64,000 bases of DNA. It comes from Melioribacteraceae bacterium. GTDB lineage: Bacteria; Bacteroidota; Ignavibacteria; Ignavibacteriales; Melioribacteraceae. Of this stretch, positions 26,452-36,494 are shown in pieces. A model generated the notes under the pieces. It saw nothing but the letters and a program-made list of their open reading frames with translations. It was not told where the DNA came from and did no database searches. The position numbers and the translations under genes were made by a program. The stretch lies in NCBI GenBank assembly GCA_016927595.1, contig JAFGMI010000048.1:1-64000 (forward strand), in the 5' to 3' direction. Each line of letters begins with the position of its first letter. Within the stretch, counting starts at the first letter, position 1.

Positions 26452-28026
26452 TTGATAGATAACTTAACAGCTCAGGATAACATATTTATACTGGCATATT
26501 TTGTAATTGTGCTGTTTATTGGGATAATTGCTTCTGTCGGAAAGGATAAAACAATTAACGATTATTTCCTGGCCGGGAAAAATATGGGCTGGGTAATAGT
26601 CGGAACATCTTTGTTTGCAACAAATATTTCGAGTGAACATATTATCGGACTTGCCGGCGCAAGTTCGGTGCATGGATTGAGCGTCGGTTATTTTGAATGG
26701 ATCGCTGTGTTCATTCTTATAATGCTCGGATGGCTTTTCGCTCCTATTTTTATTAAATCCGATGCGGTTACAATGCCGCAATTCCTGGGTAGAAAATATG
26801 GTGACAAAGTAAGAAGCTACCTTACGGCTGTTTCGCTTGCAGCATACTTTTTTACGAAAATAGGTGTTACCATTATTGCAGGCGGCTACCTTCTGAGTAA
26901 AATTTTAGGTCTCGACCTGTTCACATCGGCTGTCTTTATCGTATTACTTACCGGACTTTACACCGTAATCGGCGGTCTCTCTTCAGTAATGAAAACTCAG
27001 TTATTTCAAACAGTAATTTTACTAACCGGTTCAATTCTTCTTGCCTACTTCGGATTGGACAAAATCGGGGGCGTTGCCACACTTGTGAATAAATTGCCCG
27101 AAAGCTATTTCAACGTGATCAAATCAACGACAGATCCCGATTTTCCCTGGACCGGTATTCTATTCGGTGCACCGATACTCGGAATATGGTATTGGTGTAC
27201 CGATCAATATATTGTTCAGCGAATCTTGGCAGCTAAAGGTATATCAGATGCGAGAAAAGGAACTTTTCTGGCGGCGTTTCTGAAACTTGTGCCGGTTAGT
27301 CTGCTTATAATACCCGGTCTGGTAGTTGCTGTTGAATTCCCGAACATCAAAGGGGATGATGCTATTACCTACCTCATATCGGGCGATCTGCTTCCGGTAG
27401 GTATAAAAGGTATAGTTATAGCAGGCATATTTGCCGCTTTCATGTCTTCGTTATCAAGTGCATTCAACAGCTCTGCAACACTAATTGCCATCGATATATT
27501 TCAGCCGAGAAAACCACATGCTGCCGAAAGTCAGGTAGTGCTGGTCGGGAGACTGGCTACTATTTTAATTGTAATCCTCGCAATTCTGTTCATACCCCTG
27601 CTGAAAATTATTAACAGTCAGATTTATATATATCTGCAGAAACTTCAGGCTTTTATAAGTCCGCCTATAGCCAGCGCATTTTTATTCGGAATATTCTGGA
27701 AAAAATCGTCTTCAAAGGGATTATTATGGGCTCTGGTAATAGGAGGAGTAATTGGTTTTATAAGAATCATAACTTCCGTAATAAATCCCACGCTGATTGA
27801 AGATCTTTATGTAATTAATTACTTCAATACGATCCACTATCTGCATTTCGCTGTAATACTGTTTTTCATATCATCAGCGGTGCTTGTTGCCGTGAGCAGG
27901 TATGATAACCGAATGAAGAAAAACCTGATATTTGAAAATGAAAACATAAACAACGATCAAGACGATTTTGAGACTGAATCACTTAATCAGGAAAAAGAGA
28001 AACTGGAAATAAGCGAACATAAATAA
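26452..28026 (+). CDS. Sodium:solute symporter (SSS family), probably sugar uptake
   Basis: Inner-membrane Na+-coupled transporter of the SGLT/SSS family, 524 residues with about 13-14 helices. Landmarks are DYFLAGKNMGWVIVGTSLFA, NISSEHIIGLAGASS, and the sodium-site region GIFAAFMSSLSSAFNSSATL. The sequence between (YWCTDQYIVQRILAAKG) is typical of sugar-transporting members. The TTG start is followed by a short hydrophilic head and the first helix. A charged tail (QEKEKLEISEH) ends the protein. Its promoter region has the tandem operators described at 26307, so it is probably induced with the glycan-degrading enzymes to import released glucose or short oligosaccharide. Confidence 0.92.
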   Translation: MIDNLTAQDNIFILAYFVIVLFIGIIASVGKDKTINDYFLAGKNMGWVIVGTSLFATNISSEHIIGLAGASSVHGLSVGYFEWIAVFILIMLGWLFAPIFIKSDAVTMPQFLGRKYGDKVRSYLTAVSLAAYFFTKIGVTIIAGGYLLSKILGLDLFTSAVFIVLLTGLYTVIGGLSSVMKTQLFQTVILLTGSILLAYFGLDKIGGVATLVNKLPESYFNVIKSTTDPDFPWTGILFGAPILGIWYWCTDQYIVQRILAAKGISDARKGTFLAAFLKLVPVSLLIIPGLVVAVEFPNIKGDDAITYLISGDLLPVGIKGIVIAGIFAAFMSSLSSAFNSSATLIAIDIFQPRKPHAAESQVVLVGRLATILIVILAILFIPLLKIINSQIYIYLQKLQAFISPPIASAFLFGIFWKKSSSKGLLWALVIGGVIGFIRIITSVINPTLIEDLYVINYFNTIHYLHFAVILFFISSAVLVAVSRYDNRMKKNLIFENENINNDQDDFETESLNQEKEKLEISEHK

Positions 28027-28092
28027 TATGCTTATACACAATATATATGGTAATAATATGAACCAACTAAAACCTATCAGGAGGTAGTTACA

Positions 28093-30594
28093 ATGAGAAG
28101 ATTGTTAATAACTCTATTTGCGTTCTTATTAAGTTTTACTCTAGTAAACGCACAGCAGGAAGTTCAGGTGATGAATTTCGACACCGCCGCTGCCGATACT
28201 CTTTACATGGCAAATCATGAAGGTGAACCGCCGCAGGGTGGTCCTGCAAGTTACATGACCTTTGAGGATGACAATACCGACTTTGTTGAAGGTACGGGCG
28301 CTCTTAAAATTAAATATGTTATCGGTGCTTACCATCCATGGGGAAGCTACGGTAATGCTATTCATCCGGATGGAGGCGCAGAAGAACCTGTTTATAATTT
28401 CAGCGGGCGGGAATTTATAAGCATCTGGATGAAAATTCATAATGCGCCTGTATATCCTGAATATATGGTTTTCAGAATGCATCTGAAAGACAGACCTTAC
28501 CCGGAAGCTGATTTCGAAGAATACATTTATCAGAATAATACTGTTATAGATGCTCAGGCTGACTGGTTTGAATTGAAAATTCCCCTGGTCGATCTTGAAA
28601 CAGGCGGCAACTCCGATCCGAATGATCAGGGATTCTCTCTGTTTCCTTCAGGCTGGACAAGAAGTCATGAAAATAATTTAATGCTCGATCTTGATAAAAT
28701 CGTCGGGTGGAATATTTCCGCTGTTACAGCTGGCTGGACTGATCCTGCATTAATTCCTGCCGATTCGGTTGTTGTTTCTTATGATAACATGATGCTGAAA
28801 GGTTTCAGAGCTGTTCCGCACGTGTTCTTCAACGGTAAAACGATGAATACCACTTTCTCACAATTTACATGGGGACAATCGCAATTAATTCTGGAAGAAG
28901 GAGCAGGATCAGAAACCGGTAAAAACGCGATGAAATGGACAATGGGCGATGAATGGGCAAACGGCTGGACTGGAATCGGATGGAACGTTGATCCCGCTAT
29001 GAATATGCTTGGTTCGTGGCCGGTTGATTCAGTTAAAATTAGAGTGAAAGCCGGTACAAGTACAGGTGCTTTAAGAGTACAGTTTGAATCCAGTGGTGGA
29101 AAGGTGGGCAAGGTTTTCACACCTGTTGCAGATGAACAATGGCACTTATATTCACTGGCATTGAAAGATTTTGTTGTTCAGGATAATTTACCGGATTTCG
29201 ATACTTCTAATGTTACCGTTGTTGGCTTAATGGCTGAAGCTTCAGCAGTAGCAGGAAACGTTGTTTATTTTGAAGATTTCTGGACAGGCAATCCGACTAT
29301 CGACGTCGTTCCGCCGGCTGCACCGCAATCGTTCCTTCCGTTCGGTTCCGGTGACTACGTTAACCTGATTACATGGATTGATGTTACCGGCGAATCAGGT
29401 GAACTATATAATATTTATTACAGCGAAAATCCTATCACAAGTCTTGAAGACGAGGGAATTGAAATTCTTAAAAAGAACATTGAAGAAAATCAGCAGGAGT
29501 TTACTCATACATTAAAAGCACCTCTCGATGATGCAGATGTAACTTACTATTATGCGATTGAATGTATGGACTATGCCGGAAACTTCAGTAATATAGTCGT
29601 TTCGGATGCCGTTACAAACAAAGCCAAAGGATCGCCGGTTATTCACGGTGAAGCTCCTGTAAATTTCGCAGCCGACGGTGACCTTAGTGACTGGGCTGGC
29701 ATAAGACCTTTTGTTCTGAATCCTGCAACCGGTGATGGTGTTGTTGTTACCAACCAGTCATGGGATGATGCAAACGACCTGTCAGCTAATTTTTATATTG
29801 CCACCGATGGTAATTACCTCTATGTGGCTTATGATATTGAAGACGATCTCTATGTCTGGAGCGATGCACAGGCTTCATACTATAATGATTCACCTGATAT
29901 ATTTATAGGACTTTACGACACTAAGGGTAAATTGCATACCGCTTATAAAAGAGATGATGAACCGGATTACCACTTTAGGTTTACACCCACCGCATTAATA
30001 CTGGATAATCTGGCAAGTGCAGCGGTTATTGATACATCGAGTTCCGATTTCTATCACGATGTAAAATTCCCTACAGGTTACGTTTATGAAGCTAAAGTTT
30101 CGCTCGATAGCATTGCTGCGGTAGATGGCGATGCATTGTTCGTTCCCGAAAAGGGAATGAGAATTCCTTTCGATCTGGCAATAAATGATGCCGATGCTAC
30201 CGAAACACGCGAAGGTATAATTACACTTTCGCCAATCAATCAGGACAAAGGATATCAGGATGTTTCTGTATGGACACACACATGGATAGGAGATATGCCT
30301 ACCGATGTAAATGATGATGCGGTTGTTCCTTATACATTCACGCTGGATCAGAATTATCCGAACCCGTTCAATCCTGCAACACAGATTAAATACAGTATTG
30401 GTGAAACAGGCTTGGTAACTCTTAAAGTATTTAATATTCTGGGGCAGGAAGTTGTTACTCTGGTCAACAAAATACAGTCGCCGGGAAGTTATTTAATCAA
30501 TTTTGATGCATCCAGCCTTACTTCAGGTGTGTATGTTTATCAGATTCAATCAGGCTCAATGATAAGTTCTAAAAAAATGATGCTGATTAAATAG
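28093..30594 (+). CDS. Large T9SS-secreted carbohydrate-binding protein
   Basis: An 833-residue secreted protein with a clear signal peptide (LITLFAFLLSFTLVNAQQ) and an AGGAGG ribosome-binding site. Residues 25-240 and 240-410 look like two beta-sandwich carbohydrate-binding modules (FVEGTGALKIKYVIGAYHP, FISIWMKIHNAP; GKNAMKWTMGDEWANGW). A fibronectin-III-like unit follows (YVNLITWIDVTGESGELYNI). Residues about 510-740 form a CBM9/DOMON-like domain (FAADGDLSDWAGIRPF, DGNYLYVAYDIEDD). The last 80 residues are a T9SS type A sorting domain (LDQNYPNPFNPATQIKYSI). No catalytic motif is recognised. A glycan-binding role at the cell surface is inferred. Confidence 0.82.
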   Translation: MRRLLITLFAFLLSFTLVNAQQEVQVMNFDTAAADTLYMANHEGEPPQGGPASYMTFEDDNTDFVEGTGALKIKYVIGAYHPWGSYGNAIHPDGGAEEPVYNFSGREFISIWMKIHNAPVYPEYMVFRMHLKDRPYPEADFEEYIYQNNTVIDAQADWFELKIPLVDLETGGNSDPNDQGFSLFPSGWTRSHENNLMLDLDKIVGWNISAVTAGWTDPALIPADSVVVSYDNMMLKGFRAVPHVFFNGKTMNTTFSQFTWGQSQLILEEGAGSETGKNAMKWTMGDEWANGWTGIGWNVDPAMNMLGSWPVDSVKIRVKAGTSTGALRVQFESSGGKVGKVFTPVADEQWHLYSLALKDFVVQDNLPDFDTSNVTVVGLMAEASAVAGNVVYFEDFWTGNPTIDVVPPAAPQSFLPFGSGDYVNLITWIDVTGESGELYNIYYSENPITSLEDEGIEILKKNIEENQQEFTHTLKAPLDDADVTYYYAIECMDYAGNFSNIVVSDAVTNKAKGSPVIHGEAPVNFAADGDLSDWAGIRPFVLNPATGDGVVVTNQSWDDANDLSANFYIATDGNYLYVAYDIEDDLYVWSDAQASYYNDSPDIFIGLYDTKGKLHTAYKRDDEPDYHFRFTPTALILDNLASAAVIDTSSSDFYHDVKFPTGYVYEAKVSLDSIAAVDGDALFVPEKGMRIPFDLAINDADATETREGIITLSPINQDKGYQDVSVWTHTWIGDMPTDVNDDAVVPYTFTLDQNYPNPFNPATQIKYSIGETGLVTLKVFNILGQEVVTLVNKIQSPGSYLINFDASSLTSGVYVYQIQSGSMISSKKMMLIK

Positions 30595-30612
30595 TATTTT
30601 CATTAATCCTTA

Positions 30613-30650
30613 ATAAGTTGCGGGGAAGAACCTATTTCTCCGCAACTTAT
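30613..30650 (+). terminator. Hairpin between the T9SS protein and TonB receptor genes
   Basis: A 14-bp stem with one G-T pair (ATAAGTTGCGGGGA against TCTCCGCAACTTAT) and a 10-base loop. It is not followed by a clean T-run, so it may be an attenuating or RNA-stabilising hairpin between genes of one operon rather than a full terminator. Confidence 0.55.
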
Positions 30651-30711
30651 ATATTATTAAATATCATAAAGTTATTATGGAAAAATTAAAACATGCGAGG
30701 AGGATTATAAA

Positions 30712-33363
30712 TTGAGACTTAAATTTATCGCAATAGTTTTTACAGGACTAAGTATCCTCCTGAGTTATAATCTTTTTGCAGGGCAGACAGGCAAAATCGC
30801 CGGCAAGGTAACCGATAGTCAAACCGGTGAACCCGTAATAGGTGCTAATATTATTGTAGACGGCACCTACCTGGGGGCTGCTTCGGATATCGACGGTTAC
30901 TACTTTATTAATAATGTCCCTCCGGGAGTTTACAGTGTTGTTGTAAGCAGTATCGGTTATAAAAAAACAACCGTGACCGAGGTTCAGGTCCGAATAGATT
31001 TAACAACCAATGTTGATGTAGAACTGGTCTCCGAGTCGGTTGAACTGGGGCAGGATGTTGTGGTTGTTGCCGACAAACCTCTTGTGATAAAAGATCTGAC
31101 CTCAACATCTGCAACAGTATCATCCCGCGAAATTGATATGATGCCGGTTGAGAGTATAGGTCAGATTATTAATCTTCAGGCTGGTGTGATAGGCGGACAC
31201 TTCAGAGGCGGAAGATCAAACGAAGTTTCTTACCTTATCGACGGTTTGCCGGTTACTGATGCTTTTAATGGTCAGATTTCTGTTGAAGTTGAAAACAACT
31301 CTATTAGAGAACTGGAGATAATCAGCGGTACATTCAACGCTGAATATGGTCAGGCAATGTCGGGAATAGTTAACATAGTTACAAAGGAAGGCAACCAGAA
31401 TTTTGAGGGCAGTGCTACAGCTTATTTCGGCAACTACCTCTCAAAAGATGACGGTATATATGAGAACCTCGACAGGTTCAGTTTCAGGGGAATAAAAGAT
31501 TTTCAATTTTCATTATCGGGACCTACAAAAATATTGAACAGCTTAACCTTTTTTGTTACCGGCAGATATTTTAACGATGAGGGAAGCACATTCGGTAAAA
31601 GAGTATATAACACTTCTGATTATTTCTGGTTCATGCCGACAGGTGACGGCGAATATGTTTCCATGAATCCGTGGGAAAAATACTCTCTCAACGGGAAACT
31701 GACGTATAACCTTCCCAGCTGGAAGTTCAGCTATTCGTTGTTCTGGGATAAGGATGAACGATCCTATTATGATCATGCTTACAGATGGACGCCCGACGGT
31801 ATTCTAAATCACTTCAGCAAAAATATGATTCATAATGTTCAAATGTCATTCATTCCCTCCCAAAGCACTTTTACATCATTGAAATTCTCAGCAAACCGTT
31901 ATGAATTTTACGGATACCTTTACGAGGATCCATTTGATCCCAGGTATGTAAATCCTATTCAGGGTAATCCTTCTTCAGGATACACGTACAGACAGGGAGG
32001 CAATCAGTCCTGGCGTTATAAACGTTTTACCGAATCTTATATCGGTCAATGGACTTTTGAATCCCAGGTGAGCAGAGAACACAAGTTTAAGATGGGAGTA
32101 GAAGGTAGAATTACAAAGATTTTTAATCACAGTATGAACATCATAAATAAAGCAGGCGATGAACCTTTGACCGATACCGGAATTCCGGCTTTTGAACTCG
32201 GTTATCCGGAACTGCATGCAAGAGATAATCAGCAGTATACCAAATTTCCTTACGAGATAAGCGCGTATATTCAGGATAAAATGGAATACGATATAATGAT
32301 AATTAACGCGGGTCTGCGTCTGGATTATTTTAATGCCAATACTTCGATGCCCGCCGACTTAAGGAATGCGCTTAACAATCCCGATTTCCCGGGGTATAAT
32401 GAAAGAGTTGAAGTGGATGCAAAGATGCAGCTGAGCCCGAGAATAGGTGTGTCATTTCCGATTTCTGATCAGGGAGCTATATATTTCTCGTACGGTCATT
32501 TCTTCCAGATTCCCACTTTCGAAAACCTTTACGCTAACGATGAATATATAATTATACCGGGACAGTCTTTAAGCTCATATACCGGGAATCCTGATCTCGA
32601 CGTTCAGAAAACAGTCCAATACGAACTCGGTTTGCAGCAAGTGATTTTCCCTAATGTTTCTCTCGATCTCACGGTTTACTACAGGGATATCAGAAATCTG
32701 CTCGGTATGGAAATTATAAACACCTACGAAGGATCGAAATACGCTCGCTTCATAAACCGTGATTATGGAAATACAAAAGGATTTATTATAACGCTCGATA
32801 AAAGGTTTGCGGATTATTTCAGCGCTAAGATAGATTATACCTATCAGCTGGCTGAAGGTAATTCTTCGGATCCGATGGCAGTATATAACGATAATCAAAC
32901 CGATCCGCCTGTTGAGTCGGAAAAACATCTTGTGCCGCTGAACTGGGATCAAAGATCAACTATTAATTTTACAGCCAATGTCGGCGAACCTGGTGACTGG
33001 AATGTCGGGTTAATATTCCAGTACGGGTCGGGTCAGCCCTATACTGAAGATATTCGCATATCAAACGGTGTCAGGTTCGAAAACGGCGGAAGAAAACCAA
33101 CATTTTACAGCCTGGACCTGAAGGCTGATAAATTCTTCAGTATCGGTCCTTTGTCGGTAAATGCATTCCTGCTTGTGTATAATGTTCTTGACATAAGAAA
33201 TGAATTTGGTGTTTATGGAACTACCGGAAGAGCCAATGCAGATCTTAACGTAAAATTTGCCGGTGAGGTGATCGGCTACAACACAATTGATGAATATCTT
33301 AAAAATCCTGGTAACTATTCTGCGCCGAGACAAATTCGTCTTGGTTTAAGAGTGGGTTTCTAA
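30712..33363 (+). CDS. TonB-dependent outer-membrane receptor with N-terminal CarboxypepD_reg domain
   Basis: An 883-residue outer-membrane transporter. The signal peptide (FIAIVFTGLSILLSYNLFAG) is followed by the carboxypeptidase-regulatory-like domain (GKIAGKVTDSQTGEPVIGAN, SVVVSSIGYKK), the plug domain (residues about 130-230; EVSYLIDGLPVTDAFNGQ, AEYGQAMSGIVNIVTKEG) and a 22-strand barrel ending in the aromatic-terminated strand IRLGLRVGF. No SusD-like gene follows, so it is not a typical SusC/D pair. It begins at a TTG preceded by a GAGGAGG ribosome-binding site. It likely imports a glucan oligosaccharide or works with the two following genes. Confidence 0.91.
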   Translation: MRLKFIAIVFTGLSILLSYNLFAGQTGKIAGKVTDSQTGEPVIGANIIVDGTYLGAASDIDGYYFINNVPPGVYSVVVSSIGYKKTTVTEVQVRIDLTTNVDVELVSESVELGQDVVVVADKPLVIKDLTSTSATVSSREIDMMPVESIGQIINLQAGVIGGHFRGGRSNEVSYLIDGLPVTDAFNGQISVEVENNSIRELEIISGTFNAEYGQAMSGIVNIVTKEGNQNFEGSATAYFGNYLSKDDGIYENLDRFSFRGIKDFQFSLSGPTKILNSLTFFVTGRYFNDEGSTFGKRVYNTSDYFWFMPTGDGEYVSMNPWEKYSLNGKLTYNLPSWKFSYSLFWDKDERSYYDHAYRWTPDGILNHFSKNMIHNVQMSFIPSQSTFTSLKFSANRYEFYGYLYEDPFDPRYVNPIQGNPSSGYTYRQGGNQSWRYKRFTESYIGQWTFESQVSREHKFKMGVEGRITKIFNHSMNIINKAGDEPLTDTGIPAFELGYPELHARDNQQYTKFPYEISAYIQDKMEYDIMIINAGLRLDYFNANTSMPADLRNALNNPDFPGYNERVEVDAKMQLSPRIGVSFPISDQGAIYFSYGHFFQIPTFENLYANDEYIIIPGQSLSSYTGNPDLDVQKTVQYELGLQQVIFPNVSLDLTVYYRDIRNLLGMEIINTYEGSKYARFINRDYGNTKGFIITLDKRFADYFSAKIDYTYQLAEGNSSDPMAVYNDNQTDPPVESEKHLVPLNWDQRSTINFTANVGEPGDWNVGLIFQYGSGQPYTEDIRISNGVRFENGGRKPTFYSLDLKADKFFSIGPLSVNAFLLVYNVLDIRNEFGVYGTTGRANADLNVKFAGEVIGYNTIDEYLKNPGNYSAPRQIRLGLRVGF

Positions 33364-33392
33364 GAATATAAAATTCGTAAATGGAGGCGTGG

Positions 33393-36300
33393 ATGTATCG
33401 TCGTATTTTGACATTAATTTTTCTTTTAACAATCTGTTCTGTAATGGTTGCACAAACTACTCCGGAAATCGAAGGATATCGGAACGATGAATTGGGCAGC
33501 TTTCAATACGAACGCGAAGGTACAATGGACGGTAATCAGGTAAGAACCCTGTTCCGTAATAATGGACAGGTAGGCTACTGGCCATTTCAGCCTTCGGGCG
33601 AATGGCCGAAAGGATCCGGTCACAGCTACCTCGACGGTGTTGCTGTACTGATTGCATCGGAGGTGGTAACTCCAACCGACAGGGTAATTCACCCGCTGGC
33701 AACAGCCTACCGTGAGCATTATGATTACGATCCGGTTACCGGACAAAGGTGGACACTCGAAGCGGTTCCGGGATACATGAATCCTTCATCCGAATCACCC
33801 GCGATGAGTAATAAAAATAATACCTGGCCGGATATTTGGCCGCGCGCGCTGTATAACGTGAACACCAACTGGGATGGTTACTGGTACGGTTATTTCGGAA
33901 GAGGTGTCCTTAATGCCGATATAGAAACATTCTTTGTTATGGATGATTCGAAAGACCGTGAATGGACCCGTGTACCTTACAGCTATTATCCTATTGCAAG
34001 CGATTCTGCCAGAGGCGGTCTGGGTTTGAGAGTGGAGGTGCGCGGTTTTCAGTGGTCGCATGTGCTCGCCGAAGATATAATTTTCTGGCACTACGATATA
34101 GTTAATATCTCCGACCATGATTATGATAAAACAGCTTTCGGTTTTTATACGGACTCGGGTGTTGGTGGTACTGATGATAGCGGTGACGACTATGCATACT
34201 TCGATAAGACCCTCGATATTACTTATGCATATGATGAGGACGGTTTAGGAACCCCCGGAAGGTATCCTACCGGTTATTATGGTTATGCATATCTCGAAAG
34301 CCCCGGTATAGGCACAAACGGCATAGATGATGACGAAGACGGAATCATTGACGAAACCAGAGATAACAATATAGATGATGATGGCGATTGGGTGCCTTAC
34401 ACAGATCTTAATGGCAATGATGTTTGGGATGCTGATGAAAATGAACCCTTGAATGACGACCTGGGCGCCGATGGTGTAGGTCCTTACGACAGACAATACA
34501 ACGGTCCCGATGAAGGTGAAGGCGATGGTGTACCTACACACGGTGAGCCTCATTTCGATGAAACCGATATTACAGAATCGGATATGATTGGTTTAACCAG
34601 TCTCGACATTTACATTCTTGGTGACGGCGGAACCGGCGGCGGCTGGGGAAAAGACGATGAATCAATGTGGGGAAAAATGACCTCGAACGAATTTGCCACT
34701 GAACTGCAGAATAAAAACATCTCAATGGTGTTCGCTTCCAGTCCATTCCCGCTCGCAAAAAACAAACGCGAAAGATTTTCGATGGCTCTTGTCTTCGGTT
34801 CGGATCTCGACGATCTTATTTTCAACAAAGAAACTGTTCAGGAAATTTATGACGCTAACTATAATTTTTCCAAACCGCCTTTAAAACCAACATTAACCGC
34901 AATTCCGGGAGACGGGAAAGTATTTCTTTATTGGGACGATATTGCCGAGGAATCCCGCGATCCTTTTATGGGATATGAAATTCCCGACGATCCCACTTCG
35001 GGTCCGAAGAAAGACTTCGAAGGTTACATGATTTACAGAAGTACCGAACCGGAATTTAATGATATCAAGGTAGTCACAGATTCAAAAGGTGAACCTAAAT
35101 TCTGGAAGCCTATAGCTCAATTCGATCTGATCGATGGAATTGAAGGTCCCGATCCGGTGGGGATTAATGGTGCTAGCTTCTGGCGCGGTAAGGAAACGGG
35201 TCTTCAGCATTCGTACGTCGACTCTAACGTAACAAACGGTCAGCAGTACTATTACGCAGTTGTTTCGTACGATATGGGTGACCCGGAAAGAGGTACAAAA
35301 GGATTAACACCTTCCGAATGTACTAAAATTATAACCGAAGATTTTGCCGGTAATATTCAGTTTATCGACATCAATTGCGCAGTTGTTACTCCTAATGCAA
35401 GAGTGGCGGGATACCTTCCGCCTGAAATAAGCGGTAACCTTAACGAAGTGACTGAAGGAATCGGAACTGGAAGGTTGAATCTTAACGTACTTAATCCGGC
35501 AGAGATTAAAAACGATGCTTCTTATCAGGTAGTATTTTACTCCGAAGGTGATTTCCCGACATATACAACGGATAATTTTTCAGTAATAAGGACCTATGAC
35601 GGTACGGTTGATACAATGGTATTAAACAGTAGAGAAATCGGATTGACGAAGTTCAGCGAACCTTTTGACGGCATGGTAGTTTCCATTGATAATGATACTT
35701 CGATTTCAGTAAACCTCGATGAGACCGGCTGGCTTGTCGGTACTAATCCCCTTAATATCATCGTTAGGGAAGATACAACAGGAAGCAGCATGCCATGGCC
35801 TTCGGATTATGAAATTCATTTCCATAATGATCCGGTTTATACCACACCGTTTTCGAAAATTCCCGTCGAATTTGAAGTTCTTAATGTTACTACCGGCGAA
35901 CAATCTGATGCGGAAATAGTGGACCGGGATAAATCCGGTGACCTGAGCGTCGGTGATGATATTCTGATTGTGGAATATGTCGGCACAAGATTCAAAGTTG
36001 CATGGCGAATTCATTATTTCAGAACACTTTTTCCCGGAGCTCCCAATCTTGAACCGGGCGAAGGAGATATCTATTTCATAAAAACGAACAAGCCTTTTTA
36101 TAATGGAGATAAATTTACTTTTTCAACCAGATCTGAAGAGATAGATAATGAGCTTGCTAAAACGCAGCTTGAAAAAATAAAAGTTGTTCCAAATCCCTAT
36201 GTAGCGCAGGCTGAATGGGAGAAAAGAAATCTTAATCAAACCGGACGTGGTGAAAGGCGAATTGACTTTATCCATCTGCCAAGCGAGTGCACTATCAAAA

Positions 36301-36482
36301 TTTATACTGTTGCCGGTGCACTTGTTAAAACGCTTTACAAGGAAGGCAATTCCATCGATGGATCCATATCATGGAACCTGGTAACGGAAGATGGAATGGA
36401 CGCAGCATTCGGGCTTTACATTTACCATGTCGACGCACCGGGTGTTGGTGAACACATCGGCAAATTCGCTTTAATTAAATAG
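33393..36482 (+). CDS. Large secreted protein with acidic Ca-binding-type loops and C-terminal FlgD/T9SS-like domain
   Basis: A 1029-residue secreted protein of the kind found beside TonB receptors in Ignavibacteria; I do not know its function. The ATG at 33393 is chosen because GGAGG lies five bases upstream of it and a signal peptide (RRILTLIFLLTICSVMVAQ) follows directly; an ATG at 33381 would add four residues. Residues about 300-390 are very rich in Asp and Asn (GIDDDEDGIIDE, NNIDDDGDWVPY), resembling Ca-binding thrombospondin-3 or EF-hand-like loops. A fibronectin-like segment follows. The C-terminus (KVVPNPYVAQAEW, CTIKIYTVAGALVKTL, GLYIYHVDAPG) is a FlgD-Ig-like domain of the T9SS sorting type. 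Confidence 0.8.
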   Translation: MYRRILTLIFLLTICSVMVAQTTPEIEGYRNDELGSFQYEREGTMDGNQVRTLFRNNGQVGYWPFQPSGEWPKGSGHSYLDGVAVLIASEVVTPTDRVIHPLATAYREHYDYDPVTGQRWTLEAVPGYMNPSSESPAMSNKNNTWPDIWPRALYNVNTNWDGYWYGYFGRGVLNADIETFFVMDDSKDREWTRVPYSYYPIASDSARGGLGLRVEVRGFQWSHVLAEDIIFWHYDIVNISDHDYDKTAFGFYTDSGVGGTDDSGDDYAYFDKTLDITYAYDEDGLGTPGRYPTGYYGYAYLESPGIGTNGIDDDEDGIIDETRDNNIDDDGDWVPYTDLNGNDVWDADENEPLNDDLGADGVGPYDRQYNGPDEGEGDGVPTHGEPHFDETDITESDMIGLTSLDIYILGDGGTGGGWGKDDESMWGKMTSNEFATELQNKNISMVFASSPFPLAKNKRERFSMALVFGSDLDDLIFNKETVQEIYDANYNFSKPPLKPTLTAIPGDGKVFLYWDDIAEESRDPFMGYEIPDDPTSGPKKDFEGYMIYRSTEPEFNDIKVVTDSKGEPKFWKPIAQFDLIDGIEGPDPVGINGASFWRGKETGLQHSYVDSNVTNGQQYYYAVVSYDMGDPERGTKGLTPSECTKIITEDFAGNIQFIDINCAVVTPNARVAGYLPPEISGNLNEVTEGIGTGRLNLNVLNPAEIKNDASYQVVFYSEGDFPTYTTDNFSVIRTYDGTVDTMVLNSREIGLTKFSEPFDGMVVSIDNDTSISVNLDETGWLVGTNPLNIIVREDTTGSSMPWPSDYEIHFHNDPVYTTPFSKIPVEFEVLNVTTGEQSDAEIVDRDKSGDLSVGDDILIVEYVGTRFKVAWRIHYFRTLFPGAPNLEPGEGDIYFIKTNKPFYNGDKFTFSTRSEEIDNELAKTQLEKIKVVPNPYVAQAEWEKRNLNQTGRGERRIDFIHLPSECTIKIYTVAGALVKTLYKEGNSIDGSISWNLVTEDGMDAAFGLYIYHVDAPGVGEHIGKFALIK

Positions 36483-36494
36483 GGGATAATGACT

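Noticed and set aside
28048-28063. TGGTAATAATATGA considered as a sigma-54 promoter before the T9SS protein at 28093
   Set aside because: Spacing between the GG and TG is one base short of the required distance and no paired operators lie upstream.
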